Positions 47,532 to 58,800 of a stretch of DNA of 64,000 nucleotides are shown here, piece after piece. Position 1 is the stretch's first letter. Every line of letters starts with the position of its first letter. The position numbers and the translations under genes are program-made. The notes beneath the pieces are model-generated. The model did not search any database. It was not told the DNA's origin and worked only from the letters and a program-made list of their open reading frames with translations. The DNA is from Zantedeschia hybrid cultivar. Its lineage: Eukaryota; Streptophyta; Magnoliopsida; Alismatales; Araceae. The stretch covers positions 43,555,098-43,619,097 of the forward strand of contig JARZZO010000001.1 in the NCBI GenBank assembly GCA_030544215.1, in the 5' to 3' direction.

Positions 47532-50500
47532 ATGGCTCCTAGGAAGAGAGTGCCAGTTATTAGGGAACAAGGAGATGTTCCTAGTGGGTTTGAGGCCGGT
47601 AGGCCGAATATGGAGCGTTTTATGGAGGCTATGATGGACACGATGACCAGATATCAGACTCGAGACCCTAGTGAGAGTTCTAGTACTCGGGGAGGGCCTT
47701 CAGCTGCTTTGGAGAAATTCCTGAAGCTGAAACCGTCTCATTTTACTGGTCGTCCCAACCCTGATGAGGCAGTTCATTGGCTGAAGGAGTTGGAGAAGAC
47801 TTTCGATACTATAGATTGTGCGGTAGTTGAGAGGACTCCGTTGGCTACCCTCATGTTGAAGGATGATGCCTATGACTGGTGGAATACTTTGAAGAGCTTA
47901 TCTTATGCAGATAGGAATCTCAGGGAGATTCCGTGGGAGACATTTGTGAAGGAATTCTATGCACAATATTTCCCTAGGCATGTCCAGAAGGCCAAGGAGA
48001 GGGAATTTATGGAGTTGACCCAATGGAGCATGACAGTGCTCGAGTACCAGATGAAATTTGTTTCGCTTGGGAGATTCGTGTGCTTTATTTCAAAAGACGA
48101 AGGGTGTCGGACTGAGAGGTTCGTAGATGGACTGAGGTACAACTTGAGGAGTTTTGTGGCATCCTACTGTTGTACAGACTTGGCGTCAGCAATTATGTGT
48201 ACCGTGGCAGTCGAGGCACAGCACGATCAGTCGGCTCGGGAGAGGGGACTAGTTACTTAAGGGCTGACTTACGGCAAGGGGAAGACAGCAACAACAGCTC
48301 CTTCGTGTGGATCGGGATCTTCTTCACTCGGCTCCAGATTCAGGAGGTTCTTTCGAGGCAGTGGCAGCAGCAGGGGTAGCAGTGGTGGTAGTAGACCCAG
48401 GCAGAGCCAGCTGAGTCAGTCAGTGTCCAGTGCTCAGCAGGAGGCAGCTCAAAGGCTTATGGTAGCTTGTCGACATTGTGGTGGTACTCATGGTGGGACT
48501 CAGTGTCCTGCTTTTTCTGAGAGGTGTTATACTTGTGGCCAGCAGGGCTATTTGGCGAGGTTTTGCCTGCAGGGGCATGGTCAGGGGCAGGGACCGAGTG
48601 ATCAGAAGAAGCCGAGAACCCAGGAGAGAGTTCTTGCTATCACCAGGAAGGAGGCTCGTGCGTCCAACTTGGTGGAAGGTACACTTTTTGTTCTTGGGAA
48701 CTCCACGCATGTGTTGATTGATTCGGGTGCTTCGCATTCCTTTATTTCTGACCAGTTCATAGATATTCTTTCTGCACCCATTGATGAGTTATCTGATGGA
48801 CTGATGGTTGAGGTTCCTTCTGGGGATTTCATGTTGTCTTATAACTGTTTGAGTGAGGTTCCCTTGACCATTGAGGGTCATGAGTTACCTGCCCAGCTAG
48901 TTGTGCTTGCCATTCGTGACTTTGATGTCATCTTGTGTATGGATTGGTTGGAGGCTTATTATGCCGAGGTGGACTGCCATAGGAAGAGGGTGCGTTTCTC
49001 CATTCCGGGTATCCCGGCCTTCTACTTCCAAGGTATTAGGCTCTCTTCTCGTGGTATTCTTATTTCTGCTTTTAAAGCCCAGAGATTGCTTGTTGGTGGC
49101 TGTGAGGCTTTCCTTGCCTCGATAGTTGTAGCTGATGTTAGTAGTGGTTCTAGTCCTTGGGAGATACCTATAGTCTGTGACTTTGTTTATGTGTTTCCTG
49201 AGGAGTTGCCTGGCCTTCCTTCTCAGCAAGTGGTTGAGTTCACTATTGAGCTTGTACCAGGTACGGCACCCTTGTCTAAGGCCCCGTATCGGATGGCTCC
49301 AGCCGAACTCGCTGAGTTGAAAGCACAGTTACAGGAATTGCTGGATAAGGGTTTTATCTGTCCCAGTACTTCTCCGTGGGGTGCTCTAGTTCTATTTGTT
49401 AGGAAGAAGGATGGTTCTCTAAGACTGTGCATTGATTATAGACAGCTGAAGCAGGTAACTATAAAGAACAAGTACCCACTTCCGAGAATCGATGATTTGA
49501 TGGATCAGTTATAGTCTGCTAAGGTATTCTCGAAGATTGACTTGAGATCAGAGTACTACCAGATGAGGATTCATGAGGTTGATGTGAGTAAGACAGCTTT
49601 TAGGACTCGGTACGAGCATTATGAGTTTTTGGTTATGCCTTTCGGCTTGACCAATGCTCTAACAGCTTTTATGGATTTAATGAACCGAGTCTTCAAGGCC
49701 TACCTAGATCAGTTTGTGGTAGTATTTGTAGATGATATTTTGATATACTCTTCTTCTGAGGAAGAGCATGCCACACATCTTTAGGCAGTATTGCAGGTTC
49801 TGAGAGAGCGCCAACTCTATGCCAAGTTTAGCAAGTGTGAATTCTGGCTAGATAAGGTGCACTTATTGGGGCATGTCATTTCTAGAGATGGCATTGCTGT
49901 AGATCCAGCCAAGATTGAGGCAGTGTTGGACTGGGGCAGACTGACAACAATGACTGAGATCAGAAGTTTGCTGGGGTTAGCAGGGTATTACAGACGGTTT
50001 GTCCAGGATTTTTCTTCGATAGCAACTCCCTTGTCGAGGTTGACTCGTAAGGGAGTTCGTTTTGTGTGGACCGAGGAGTGTGAGCAGAACTTTACTGAGT
50101 TGAAGGCTCGTCTCACTTTGGCTCCAGTTATGGTGCTTCCATCAGGTTCAGGTGGATTCGTGGTTTACTCCGATGCATCTCATCAAGGTTTGGGTGCTGT
50201 TTTGATGCAGCATGGTAAAGTTGTGGCCTATGCTTATAGGCAACTGAAGAAGCATGAGGAAAACTACCCCATTCATGACATAGAATTGGCAGTTGTGGTA
50301 TTTGCTCTGAAGATCTGACGGCACTACTTATATGGGGAGAAGTTTCAGGTCTTTACTGATCACAAGAGCCTGAAGTATGTTTTCACTCAGAGGGATCTAA
50401 ATTTGATGCAACGCAGATGGATGGAGTTTATCAAGGATTATAATCTCGACCTTTCTTATCATCCGGGCAAGGCGAATGTGGTGGCAGACGCCTTGAGTCG

Positions 50501-52034
50501 GAAGACGGTCGTATCACATCTTATGATTTAGGAATGGAGATTATATGAGCAGGTTGTGGAATCCTCCTTTAGGATTCCTCGAGAAGCCGATAGAGCCGTG
50601 TTGGCCAGCTTGACTATGAGGCCAACGGTGTACCATGCAGTAATTGAGGCTTAGAGAGCGGATGCAGAGTTACTACAGATTCTTCAGATACCAGAGGTTG
50701 AGTTCTGGAGTGATGGCACGGACATATTTAGAGGAAGACTCTATGTTCCAGCTGAGGAAGAGGTGCGCAGGAGTGTCCTAGATGAGGCACACTGTTCTAG
50801 ATATGCATTGCATCCCGGAACGACTAAGATGTATCATTGTTTGAGGAGGCATTTTTTGTGGCCTAGTATGAAGAAGGACGTAGCTGAGTATGTGGCAAGG
50901 TACCTGACTTGTCAACAAGTTAAGGCAGAGCACTAGAGACCAGGAGGGTTGTTGCAGCCGTTACCGATCCCGGAGTGGAAATGGGAGCACGTGACTATAG
51001 ACTTTGTGATGGGATTGCCCGTGTCACCCAGCAGGAGGGATGCAATCTGGGTCATTGTTGATCGATTGACCAAGTCTGCGCACTTTCTAGCTATTAGAAA
51101 GGACTGGTCAGTTGGTAAGTTGGCTAAGTTATTTGTGGACCGGATCATCTCTTTGCATGGGGTGCCTTTGTCCATGTCAGATCGGGATCCGAGATTCACT
51201 TCTAGGTTCTGGAAGAGTTTTCAGAAGGCCTTGGGTACGTAGTTAGCCTTTAGCTCAGCTTACCATCCTGAGACCGATGAACAGTCAGAAAGGACCATTC
51301 AAACATTGGAGGATATGCTCAGGGCTTGTTGCCTAGATTGGGGAGGTTCTTGAGAGCAGCACTTGTCTACAGTGGAGTTTGCTTACAACAACAATTATCA
51401 TTCTAGTTTCGGCATGGCACCATATGAGGCATTGTACGGGCGGTCGTGCTGATCTCCTGTGAATTGGTCTAAGATTGGCGAGAGGCAGATAGCAGGGCCA
51501 AAGTTGGTATAGAAGTGTGCTGAGGTTGCCAAGTTAGTGCAGCAGAGGTTGACTATAGCTCAGAACAGGCAGAAGAGCTATGCTGATATCCATAGGCGAC
51601 CGCTTGAATTCGAGGTTGGGGACTACGTGTTTCTCCGAATCTCACCCTCCAAGGGTGTGATGAGATTCGGGAAGCGAGGTAAGCTGAGTCCACGATATAT
51701 TGGGCCTTTTCCCATTCTTGCTCGAATTGAGGAAACGGCGTATCAGCTAGCCTTGCCGCCCAGTCTTGCAGGAGTGCACGATGTGTTCCATGTTTCTTTG
51801 TTGAGGAAGTATGTTCAGGATCCATCTCATGTCTTGGACTTTTCGAAGTTGGAGGTCGCTGAGGACTTGTCATTTCCGGAATTTCCAGTGGGTATTGAGG
51901 ATCGCAGAGAGTAGGTCCTTCGGAACAAGGTTGTTCCTCTGGTTAAGGTAATTTGGTAACATCGCTCTGGAGGCGAGGCGACCTGGGAGTGAGAGGATGA
52001 GATGCGAGATCAGTTCCCTTATCATTTCTCGTAA
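47532..52034 (+). pseudogene. gag-pol: Chromovirus gag-pol, one frame with 14 stops
   Basis: Gag, protease, RT, RNase H, integrase and chromodomain-like tail all lie in one frame of 1,500 codons. Gag starts MAPRKRVPV at 47532. The zinc knuckle CYTCGQQGYLARFC has Tyr where His is needed. Protease LIDSGASHSFIS is near 48713, RT FVDDILIYS near 49726, RNase H YSDASHQGLGAVL near 50167. The integrase zinc region has Tyr for its first Cys (ARYLTCQQ, 50899). The integrase core Asp residues (IDFVMGLP, SDRDPRF) remain. The tail is VLRNKVVPLVKVIW. Stops: 48258, 49512, 49782, 50316, 50529, 50652, 50934, 51240, 51351, 51450, 51510, 51912, 51957, 51990. There is no frameshift. The end is TAA at 52032. Confidence 0.95.
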
Positions 52035-52105
52035 GTTCTCCTCTTTACCTATGCAATTTTATTATTGATACTAGTTTTGTTGCGGTAATTTTGGGGACGA
52101 AATTC

Positions 52106-52122
52106 TTTTAAAGATGGGAGAA
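52106..52122 (+). other. Polypurine tract of the chromovirus
   Basis: AAAGATGGGAGAA precedes the 3' LTR, following GGGGACGAAATTC, the usual upstream motif in this group. Confidence 0.8.
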
Positions 52123-53972
52123 TGTACAGATTGGGGTTTCCATTCCACTTATTGGGTCAGTTTTGGTGTCGGACCCCTTAATTTGGGCCCTTGTGGGGCT
52201 AGGAGTATAGGTTCTTTATCGCGTCGAGTTTGCTCGACGCAGTTCAAATGGCGTCTGGATAGGAAGATGCGTTTTAGAGTGTGCTACGTCGGTGCCACGT
52301 AGGCGCCACATGGGCAAGTTTCGGGACGCGAGAGTACGGCCTTGGTCTTGTCACTTGAATGGCGTCCATGTGGGGCGACGCATTTTAGCTAAGTTCGGTT
52401 TAAACCCACGAATCCTCCCGCCTTTTCCTCATTTTCTTCTCTCTCCTCCCTCTCTCCGAACACTTCGCTCTCCCTTCCCCCTTCTCCTTCCTTTTCTCTC
52501 CCTCCACTCCATCAAACCCCCTCCCTAATTTCTACCACTACCACCACCATTTCCTCCGTGGCGTATTACTCTCCGGACGGCAGCCGATGTCCCGGTGGAG
52601 TAACGGCGTCCATAGCGGTACTGGCAGCGGTTTGTGGCGTGGCGGTCCAGCGGCTTAAAGCTCGGAGGAGTTCAAGTAACCGGTAGGGTGACGATCTCCG
52701 TTGTATTTTGATTAAAACCATGTTTTTCTTGCTTCGGAGCATGTTTAGGAGACTTTTCGGGATGAAATTCCACTTTTTATACTCGGAAGGCTGGGGGAAC
52801 CTGTTAGCGAACGTTAAATGGCGTCTTGGGACAGAGACGCCGTTTTGAATGGCGGCTGCCTCCCACGACACGATTTAAGTTCGGATCACCCCGAAGCCTC
52901 ATTTTATTTTTGTCGTGATTAGGCGACTAGGGACAACGACGCCTTTTAAAAGGTGACGACCTTGCACGACGCGTTTTAGGCCATCATCCGAGGCCAGTTT
53001 TCGCATGAACCAGTTTAGGGATCTTGAATGACGTCGACCTTGGGCGACGCGATTCAAGACAGAATCTCATTAAAGCATACAATTAACATGTGTTTACATT
53101 GTTAGATAGTTTAGATTAATACATGTTTGAAAACATATTCGAGGACGGTGATTTCTACATGATCGGATCGCACCATATTGCGTTTTGTGCGATTGTGGAT
53201 CTAAAGTGACAGTTGTTAGCACTTAGGCACCCTGTGTCGGTGTGGGACTGACACGGCGTCGGTGTGGGAGTGGTGGGGTGACGCCTAGAGAGAGGGTCAC
53301 CTGGTGTACTCCGAAGTATAGCTAGTACCGGTGTGGGAGTGATATATTGGAAGTGTCACTCGTGCTAGGGGAAGCAGAACCACCTTAAGCCAGGTCAAGC
53401 CGAAGTAGCCAGCGCGCTATCTGAGAGGTTGCTGTTTGGTCTCAGCGGGTCGGTGTTTTCCGCGTTCGGCTGCGTGGTTTGCGTGTTTAGCTGAGACGTT
53501 GGTCGTGGACTCCGTGGTGGAGTGGTTTCAGAGTTGTGTTTATTGCTTTATTTATTTAAATTGCCTTTATTCATGTTATTGCACTTGTGGGTTCCTGAGT
53601 GGGTGGTGGGGATCGAAGGATCCCAACTGAGTCTATTTCGATGAGACTCACCCCCTGCGGTTTTTAGGTGAGGGTTCTAGGCAGGCGTAGCGAGGAAGGT
53701 TTTGTCTCGGGTTGCGCGCCAACAACCATCGTTCCGGGGTATGCCCCGATGTAGTTGTTATTTCTTTTTAGGCTTGTACGCTTAATTACTTCTTTTTTTA
53801 GTTGGAATATGTAATTATTTGCTAAGTCAAGTTAAATTGTAATAATTTTTAATTCGTACACTTCCTTTACAATTCAATGTATGTAAAGGAATCCTGGTTT
53901 GGCCCCAAATTTTAATGATTCGGTACCCATTTAGTAATCGAATCCCCGATTATAGGGTGGCGGGTCGTTACA
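52123..53972 (+). repeat. Chromovirus 3' LTR
   Basis: 1,850 bp, TGTACAGATTGGGG...GGGTCGTTACA. Compared with the 5' LTR it has a small deletion near 53880 and many substitutions. The dyad at 53022-53059 has matched arms TCTTGAAT/ATTCAAGA. Confidence 0.9.
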
Positions 53973-54296
53973 GATTCGCCTTAGTGTGTCCACACAAGTT
54001 ACTATGAGATCAATCACCCTCATCTTATGAGCGGGAGTAATCTGTACTAGTCTATCCGGATATCCGACGTCCTTCTCGGATATCCTCCGACTATGAACTA
54101 TTAAGAATATGTATGTTTAAGTGATCAGTTTCACTAGTATGATCTCATCATAATATGATCATATTGCACATATTCACGGACTTCATTATGATACGATAAT
54201 TAATAGGATTTACATACAATGAATATAATGCCATTTTATTGATAAATGAACAAGATTTCAAAGTCATATTGGCTTGTAGGCCACCTAAGACTAACA

Positions 54297-54709
54297 TGAA
54301 GATGGCAGAGAAGTCTTGGTAGGCTCGCCTCCTACGGAGATACAAGGGCTCGATGTCGGCCCTTCACTCAGCTACTTCGACGTCCCTGAGGGAATTCCAT
54401 TGGCAGGCCCGATGGCAGGCGGTGTCAATGTGACGATGAGGCTGGATGAGATGTGACGACGGAAGAGGGTGGCCGAGCGGCAGCCCCAAGGCGATGAAGC
54501 CGCCGAGGGAGGTGATGCCCAACAGAACAGGCATCGAGCAGACATAGGGAAGGCTCCCATGACGAGTGGCTAAGGGGAGGCCACCATTGAAGCTCCTCGG
54601 CCGACCGGGGGGCATGGTCATCAGAAGTGCCCCGACCAAATCGAGGCAGCCGGCGGCCTCTTCTCTAACACAAGAATTGGTCCTGTAGTACCCATCTGTG
54701 TAGAGGGTC
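54297..54709 (+). pseudogene. TAT antisense ORF, later part, second copy
   Basis: The frame reads DVPEGIPLAGPMAGGVNV, then after stops IGKAP and EAPRP, which align with NVPEGVPLDRTMVGG, TGKAP and ETPRP in the first copy (minus strand, about 31640-31420). At least two stops. It ends at GGGTC, the target of the next copia LTR. A long minus-strand frame across 54364-54999 is only a shadow. Confidence 0.6.
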
Positions 54710-55783
54710 TGTTGGGTTCGCTGTGTCCGGATCCAACGAGAACGTAGCGGATAAAAATAAAGTCGGGATCGGATCCATCCCGTTTCGATCATCAAAACCT
54801 TTAAACGGTAAATCTTATTTACCTTGCGCATATTCGAATCCGTGTTCGTTCGGTTCCGATGATGCGATGCCGCACGCGGCGTAGGTGCCCGGCCTTTAGC
54901 AGTATCCACGTGGTCTTCCTCTTGATGGATCGTCCTCGCTTCCCCGCTCGCATCAGCGTCCGCGGATCCTGTCTGGCTGCGCGTAACTCTCCGCAACATG
55001 CAGATTCAGATTCCCGTTGGACGGGAAGACGGAGTAGGCGGGAGTCGGAGTGGAGTCTCCTGGGGCCGGCCTGAGGAGGGAGGTGCTATAGACAGAGGAG
55101 GAGAGAGAGAGAGGGGCGGCTAGGTCAGGGTTGCTAGCCCTTGACCTAGCCCTAAACTTTTATAATAAGTGTGTTGCGGTTTTTCATAAACACCCACACT
55201 TATCCGAAATCCCATCGAATAATCCACCAAGTTGAAAACTATTTGCGTGGGACCCTCTAGGACCAAATACCAGTCCAGTTAATGGCCCAAAGCTCAGAGA
55301 TCTACCAACAATATATCTTTGGTGTCCCAGGTCCAAAGATCATCTACACAACCATGACAAAAGAATCTAGCTAGTTAACAGTGAGGTATATACCATTCAG
55401 CGATTCATGGTCGGATCAGTTCAGTGAACTCATTCACCAATGAGCACCTACAGGTCCAACATAATGTTGACACATAAGTAACTTATAGGATCGGTCACCC
55501 TCATCATATGAGCTGAAAAAACCTATACTAGTCTATCCGAATGTTTGATGTCCTTCTCAAACATCTTCCGACTAGGAACAATTAATAATATGTGTTTATA
55601 AGTCTTCGGTCCCATAATTATGATCTCATCATAATCCAAAGACTGTTGCACATGTTCATGGATTTCATCGTGATACGATAAACATAGATCGAATTAATTA
55701 CATACAATGAATTTATGCCATTATATTAATAAACTGAATAATATAGATTATCGGATTGGCTTTCGGGCCACCTAATACTAACG
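54710..55783 (-). mobile_element. Copia solo LTR with internal deletion
   Basis: 1,074 bp, TGTTGGGTTCGC...ATACTAACG, flanked by GGGTC (54705-54709 and 55784-55788). Relatives are about 1.56 kb. About 500 bp is missing at about 55290, where sequence jumps from AATGGCCCAAA to the AGATCTACCAAC block. The terminal CA has become CG. Confidence 0.8.
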
Positions 55784-55893
55784 GGGTCTACAGAGACAAC
55801 ACCTTCTCCGATGGGACGTAGTGCACGATCTGGCTCTGGCCGCATGCATCCCTATAGAGCAAGCCCAAGAGGAGCGAAGGGCCGACTCGGAGC
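55784..55893 (+). pseudogene. TAT antisense ORF, last visible part of second copy
   Basis: VYRDNTFSDG equals VYPDSTFSDG in the first copy. A one-base loss then shifts the frame before the continuing block, whose EERRADSELS part corresponds to EEWRDDSELS. It is cut by the copia LTR at 55894. Confidence 0.6.
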
Positions 55894-58800
55894 TGTCGGG
55901 ATCCGGGCGAGACGCGAAGAACGTAGCGAAAACGATGAATAAAATATCCCGCCCGATGCCCGCTGATCCGATTCGAAACGAAAACTAAAACTGAAAACTA
56001 ACGGGAAGTAATCCGATTACTGTACGGGGATTCAAATCCGCTTCCGTCTCGGTTCCGTTGAGGCGATGCCGTGAGCCACACAAGCGTCCGGCCTCCAGCG
56101 GTATCCACAAGATCCTCTGCGGTGGTTCGTCCTCGCTCCCTCATCCGTATCATCTCGCTCGCTGAAGATCCGTCGCCGCAATTATTGCTGAAAATCCGCG
56201 GACGAGAATTCCTGACTTTCGGGAATCACGCGCGGCGTAGACGGAGATAATCCTGGCGCCTCGAACAGGGCGCCCAGAGGAGGAGAGAGAAAGGGGGGAC
56301 AACTAGCAAGGGGAAATCCTGGAGCTTGGCCCAGGGTTTCTCAACAACGCATATATATATTAAGTCGGCGCGACTTTTCACAAAAGTCCCCGAGTTAATA
56401 TATATCCCACTTATGTACCACCGACTAAGAATCTTATTGCGTGTGACCCTCTAGGCCCATTAACCAGTCCGATTTTCAGCCCGTTAAGTCCAATAATTAG
56501 TTATTGACTTATTGTAATTAATTAATATCTAGATATTAACTAATTACTTAGCCGAATTAACATCGCATGTAAATTCGGTCGGACTTCCAATCAAGTTGGG
56601 TGCCAAGCAACACCGCATGATCCCGGAAGGTAATGGGGTTCAGCAACCCACTCATAGAACATGTCCGTCCACAGTTACCGCATGGTTATAATCCTTCGTT
56701 CGTACAATGCTCTCGAGTTAACGTAGGGTATGGTTGTAAGGACTGAGGTTTCGGGTTCTGTTTTCGGGTCGGGTTCGGGTTGGATCCCTTGGTTTGGACC
56801 CTGTGGGGGGTCTTGAGATGGCTGACTGAATGGCGTCAGCACTGCTCGACGCCTTTCAAAAGGCGTCAGGTTGTGTGGACGCCATTTAGGTCTGTTGGTT
56901 GTTGCGCCACGTGGGCGGGTTTCGGGCCGCGAGAGTACGGCCCCGGTCACATCGTCTGAACGGCGTCCAGGTTGGCCGACGCGATTCAGACTGTGACCTC
57001 TGCGATGTCAGGGTGCGGCGCCAGAGCGTTGTCAGTACGGCCTGTCCTGTCGTCTGAACGGCGTCCACGGTGAGCGACGCGTTTCAGACTGCTGTCAGTA
57101 CGGCCGTCCTGTCAGACTGATAGGCGTCTGCCTCGATCGACGCGTTTCAGCTGGTTTCAGATTGACCCCGCGAGCCTCCCCTTCTTTCCCTCATTTTCGC
57201 CTTCTCACTCTCTCTCTTCACCCACTCCGCTCCCACCGCCCTCCTTCCTCCCTTCCCTTCCTCTTCTTCCTCTTCCATCACTCCATAGCCTCCCTACCAC
57301 TCACCTCTACCTCCACCACCTCCTTCGCGGCGTTCCCTTCTCCGGACGGCGGCCGACGTCCCGGCGGAGTGGCGGCGTCCTCGAGGGTACCGGCGGCGGT
57401 GTGCGGTGCGGCGGGACGGCGGCACGGAGCTTGGCGGAGTTCAAGAACCGGTAGGGGGACGAACCTTGCATGGACTGTGAATGTGTGCTCATGATTTCCT
57501 TGGCATGGCATGTTGTGATTTGGGTTAGAATGAGCATGTTTAGGGGGTGTTCTTGTGGGTATGGCCGTGCTCGTGAACGTGGTTTTGTGGCGTGCTGGTG
57601 GTGGTTGACTTCCTCTTCCTTCCCCTTTTGTTTTGGGGCTTTTTCGGGGCATTTGGGGTTAAGGGTGAGACCCTCGGGTCGAACCAGGAAACCTGGTTTC
57701 TGACGCTAAATGGCGTCGTGCCGGGTCGACGCCTTTTCGAAAGACGTCGGGTCAGTACGACGCGTTTTAGGACAGAAACCTCCCTGTTCGAGGTTTCCTG
57801 AGTTAGGGGTTTCTGGCGCTGAATGACGTCATTGATGGACGACGTCTTTCTGAAGGACGTCGAGCCATCATGACGCCATTTAGGCAGGAAATGCCCCCGT
57901 TTAAGGGTTCTGTAATATGGATTTCTGGGTTGAATGGCGTCTAACGACCCTGACGCGTTTTTAAACGGCGGCTTCACTGGTAGACGCGTTTTAAGGATAA
58001 TCTGGCTTTTAATAAACCTGTCTAAGGCTCTTGAATGGCGTCGACCTGTTATTTCATGCATGTTTCACGGTGGGATGGTTCAAATGCATGCTTTGAGTTG
58101 TATACTGAGACTGAGGACTTCTGCATGAACGAGATTTCATCATCTATGTATGTGTGCTTCAACTGTACGCTGAGACGGAGGTTTACTGTGCGAATGGAAT
58201 CATGTTGTGTGTGTGTGTGCTTATACGAATATGGATTCGGAATGACTATGGTTTCCGTTTGTCACCATGGACCGATGGGGACAGGGTCATGGTGTCTGTG
58301 AGCTGTACCGGTGGGAGAAGGGGTACATGTTGTGTTTTACCTTTGGCTGAAGAAAGCAGGATCGCCTTGAGCCCGACGGGCCGGAGTAGCCGGTGTGCTA
58401 TCTGAGGGGTCGCTGTTTGTCCTCAGCGGGTCGGAGTTTCCCTTGTTTGTCGTGGCAGCTTCCGGCGTGTTTCTTGCTGTGGAGCTGGTGGTGGTACTGG
58501 TGGGAGTTGGTTTACCCTTTAGCCATTGGGCCTGATGTGACCTTTGATCAAGGTTACGAGTGGTACCTATAGCCCTTTGGCCTGACGCAGCCCGGGAGAG
58601 TTGGGTTTGTGGGTAGTTCCTGTAGCTTCGGCTTGACGGGGGTTCGCCGGTCCCCAGGGCCCTCCTGAAGCGCTGAGGCCTAGCGTGGAGGCAATTCGGA
58701 CGGTAGGACAGTAGTCTAGACTGCTTGTGTGCACACGTAGCTGGCAGTGGCGGTACACTGGTTCCAGCTAGTCCTAGTTTGACTCACTGCCTCACCCTAC

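Larger units (their letters stand above)
45483..53972 (+). mobile_element. Full-length chromovirus (Ty3/gypsy, Tekay-like)
   Basis: LTRs of 1,889 and 1,850 bp flank a gag-pol region ending in a chromodomain-like tail. TSD GATTC at 45478-45482 and 53973-53977. The first LTR begins TATCAGG where relatives have TGTCAGG (G to A in the terminal TG). Primer site at 47374 and purine tract at 52106-52122. Single-frame gag-pol and the C-terminal segment after integrase suggest the Tekay (Del) lineage. It cannot move by itself because of 14 stop codons. Confidence 0.92.
44239..54296 (-). mobile_element. Copia solo LTR interrupted by a full chromovirus element
   Basis: The LTR parts are 44239-45482 and 53973-54296. 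Without the nested element and one GATTC it is about 1,563 bp. Ends TGTTGGTTTCTC...GACTAACA. Flanks CGAAG (44234-44238) and TGAAG (54297-54301) differ at one base. The join across the nested element is exact: CACCTACAGATTC then GCCTTAGTG, as in the uninterrupted relative at 43441-43465. Confidence 0.8.

Noticed and set aside
54364..54999. 211-residue minus-strand ORF
   Set aside because: It is a shadow across the TAT antisense ORF remnant and the start of a copia LTR. The homologous reading is on the plus strand.
57540..58061. 173-residue minus-strand ORF in a chromovirus LTR
   Set aside because: Its apparent sequence regularity comes from the GGCGTC/GACGC dyads. The LTR lacks coding capacity in its relatives.
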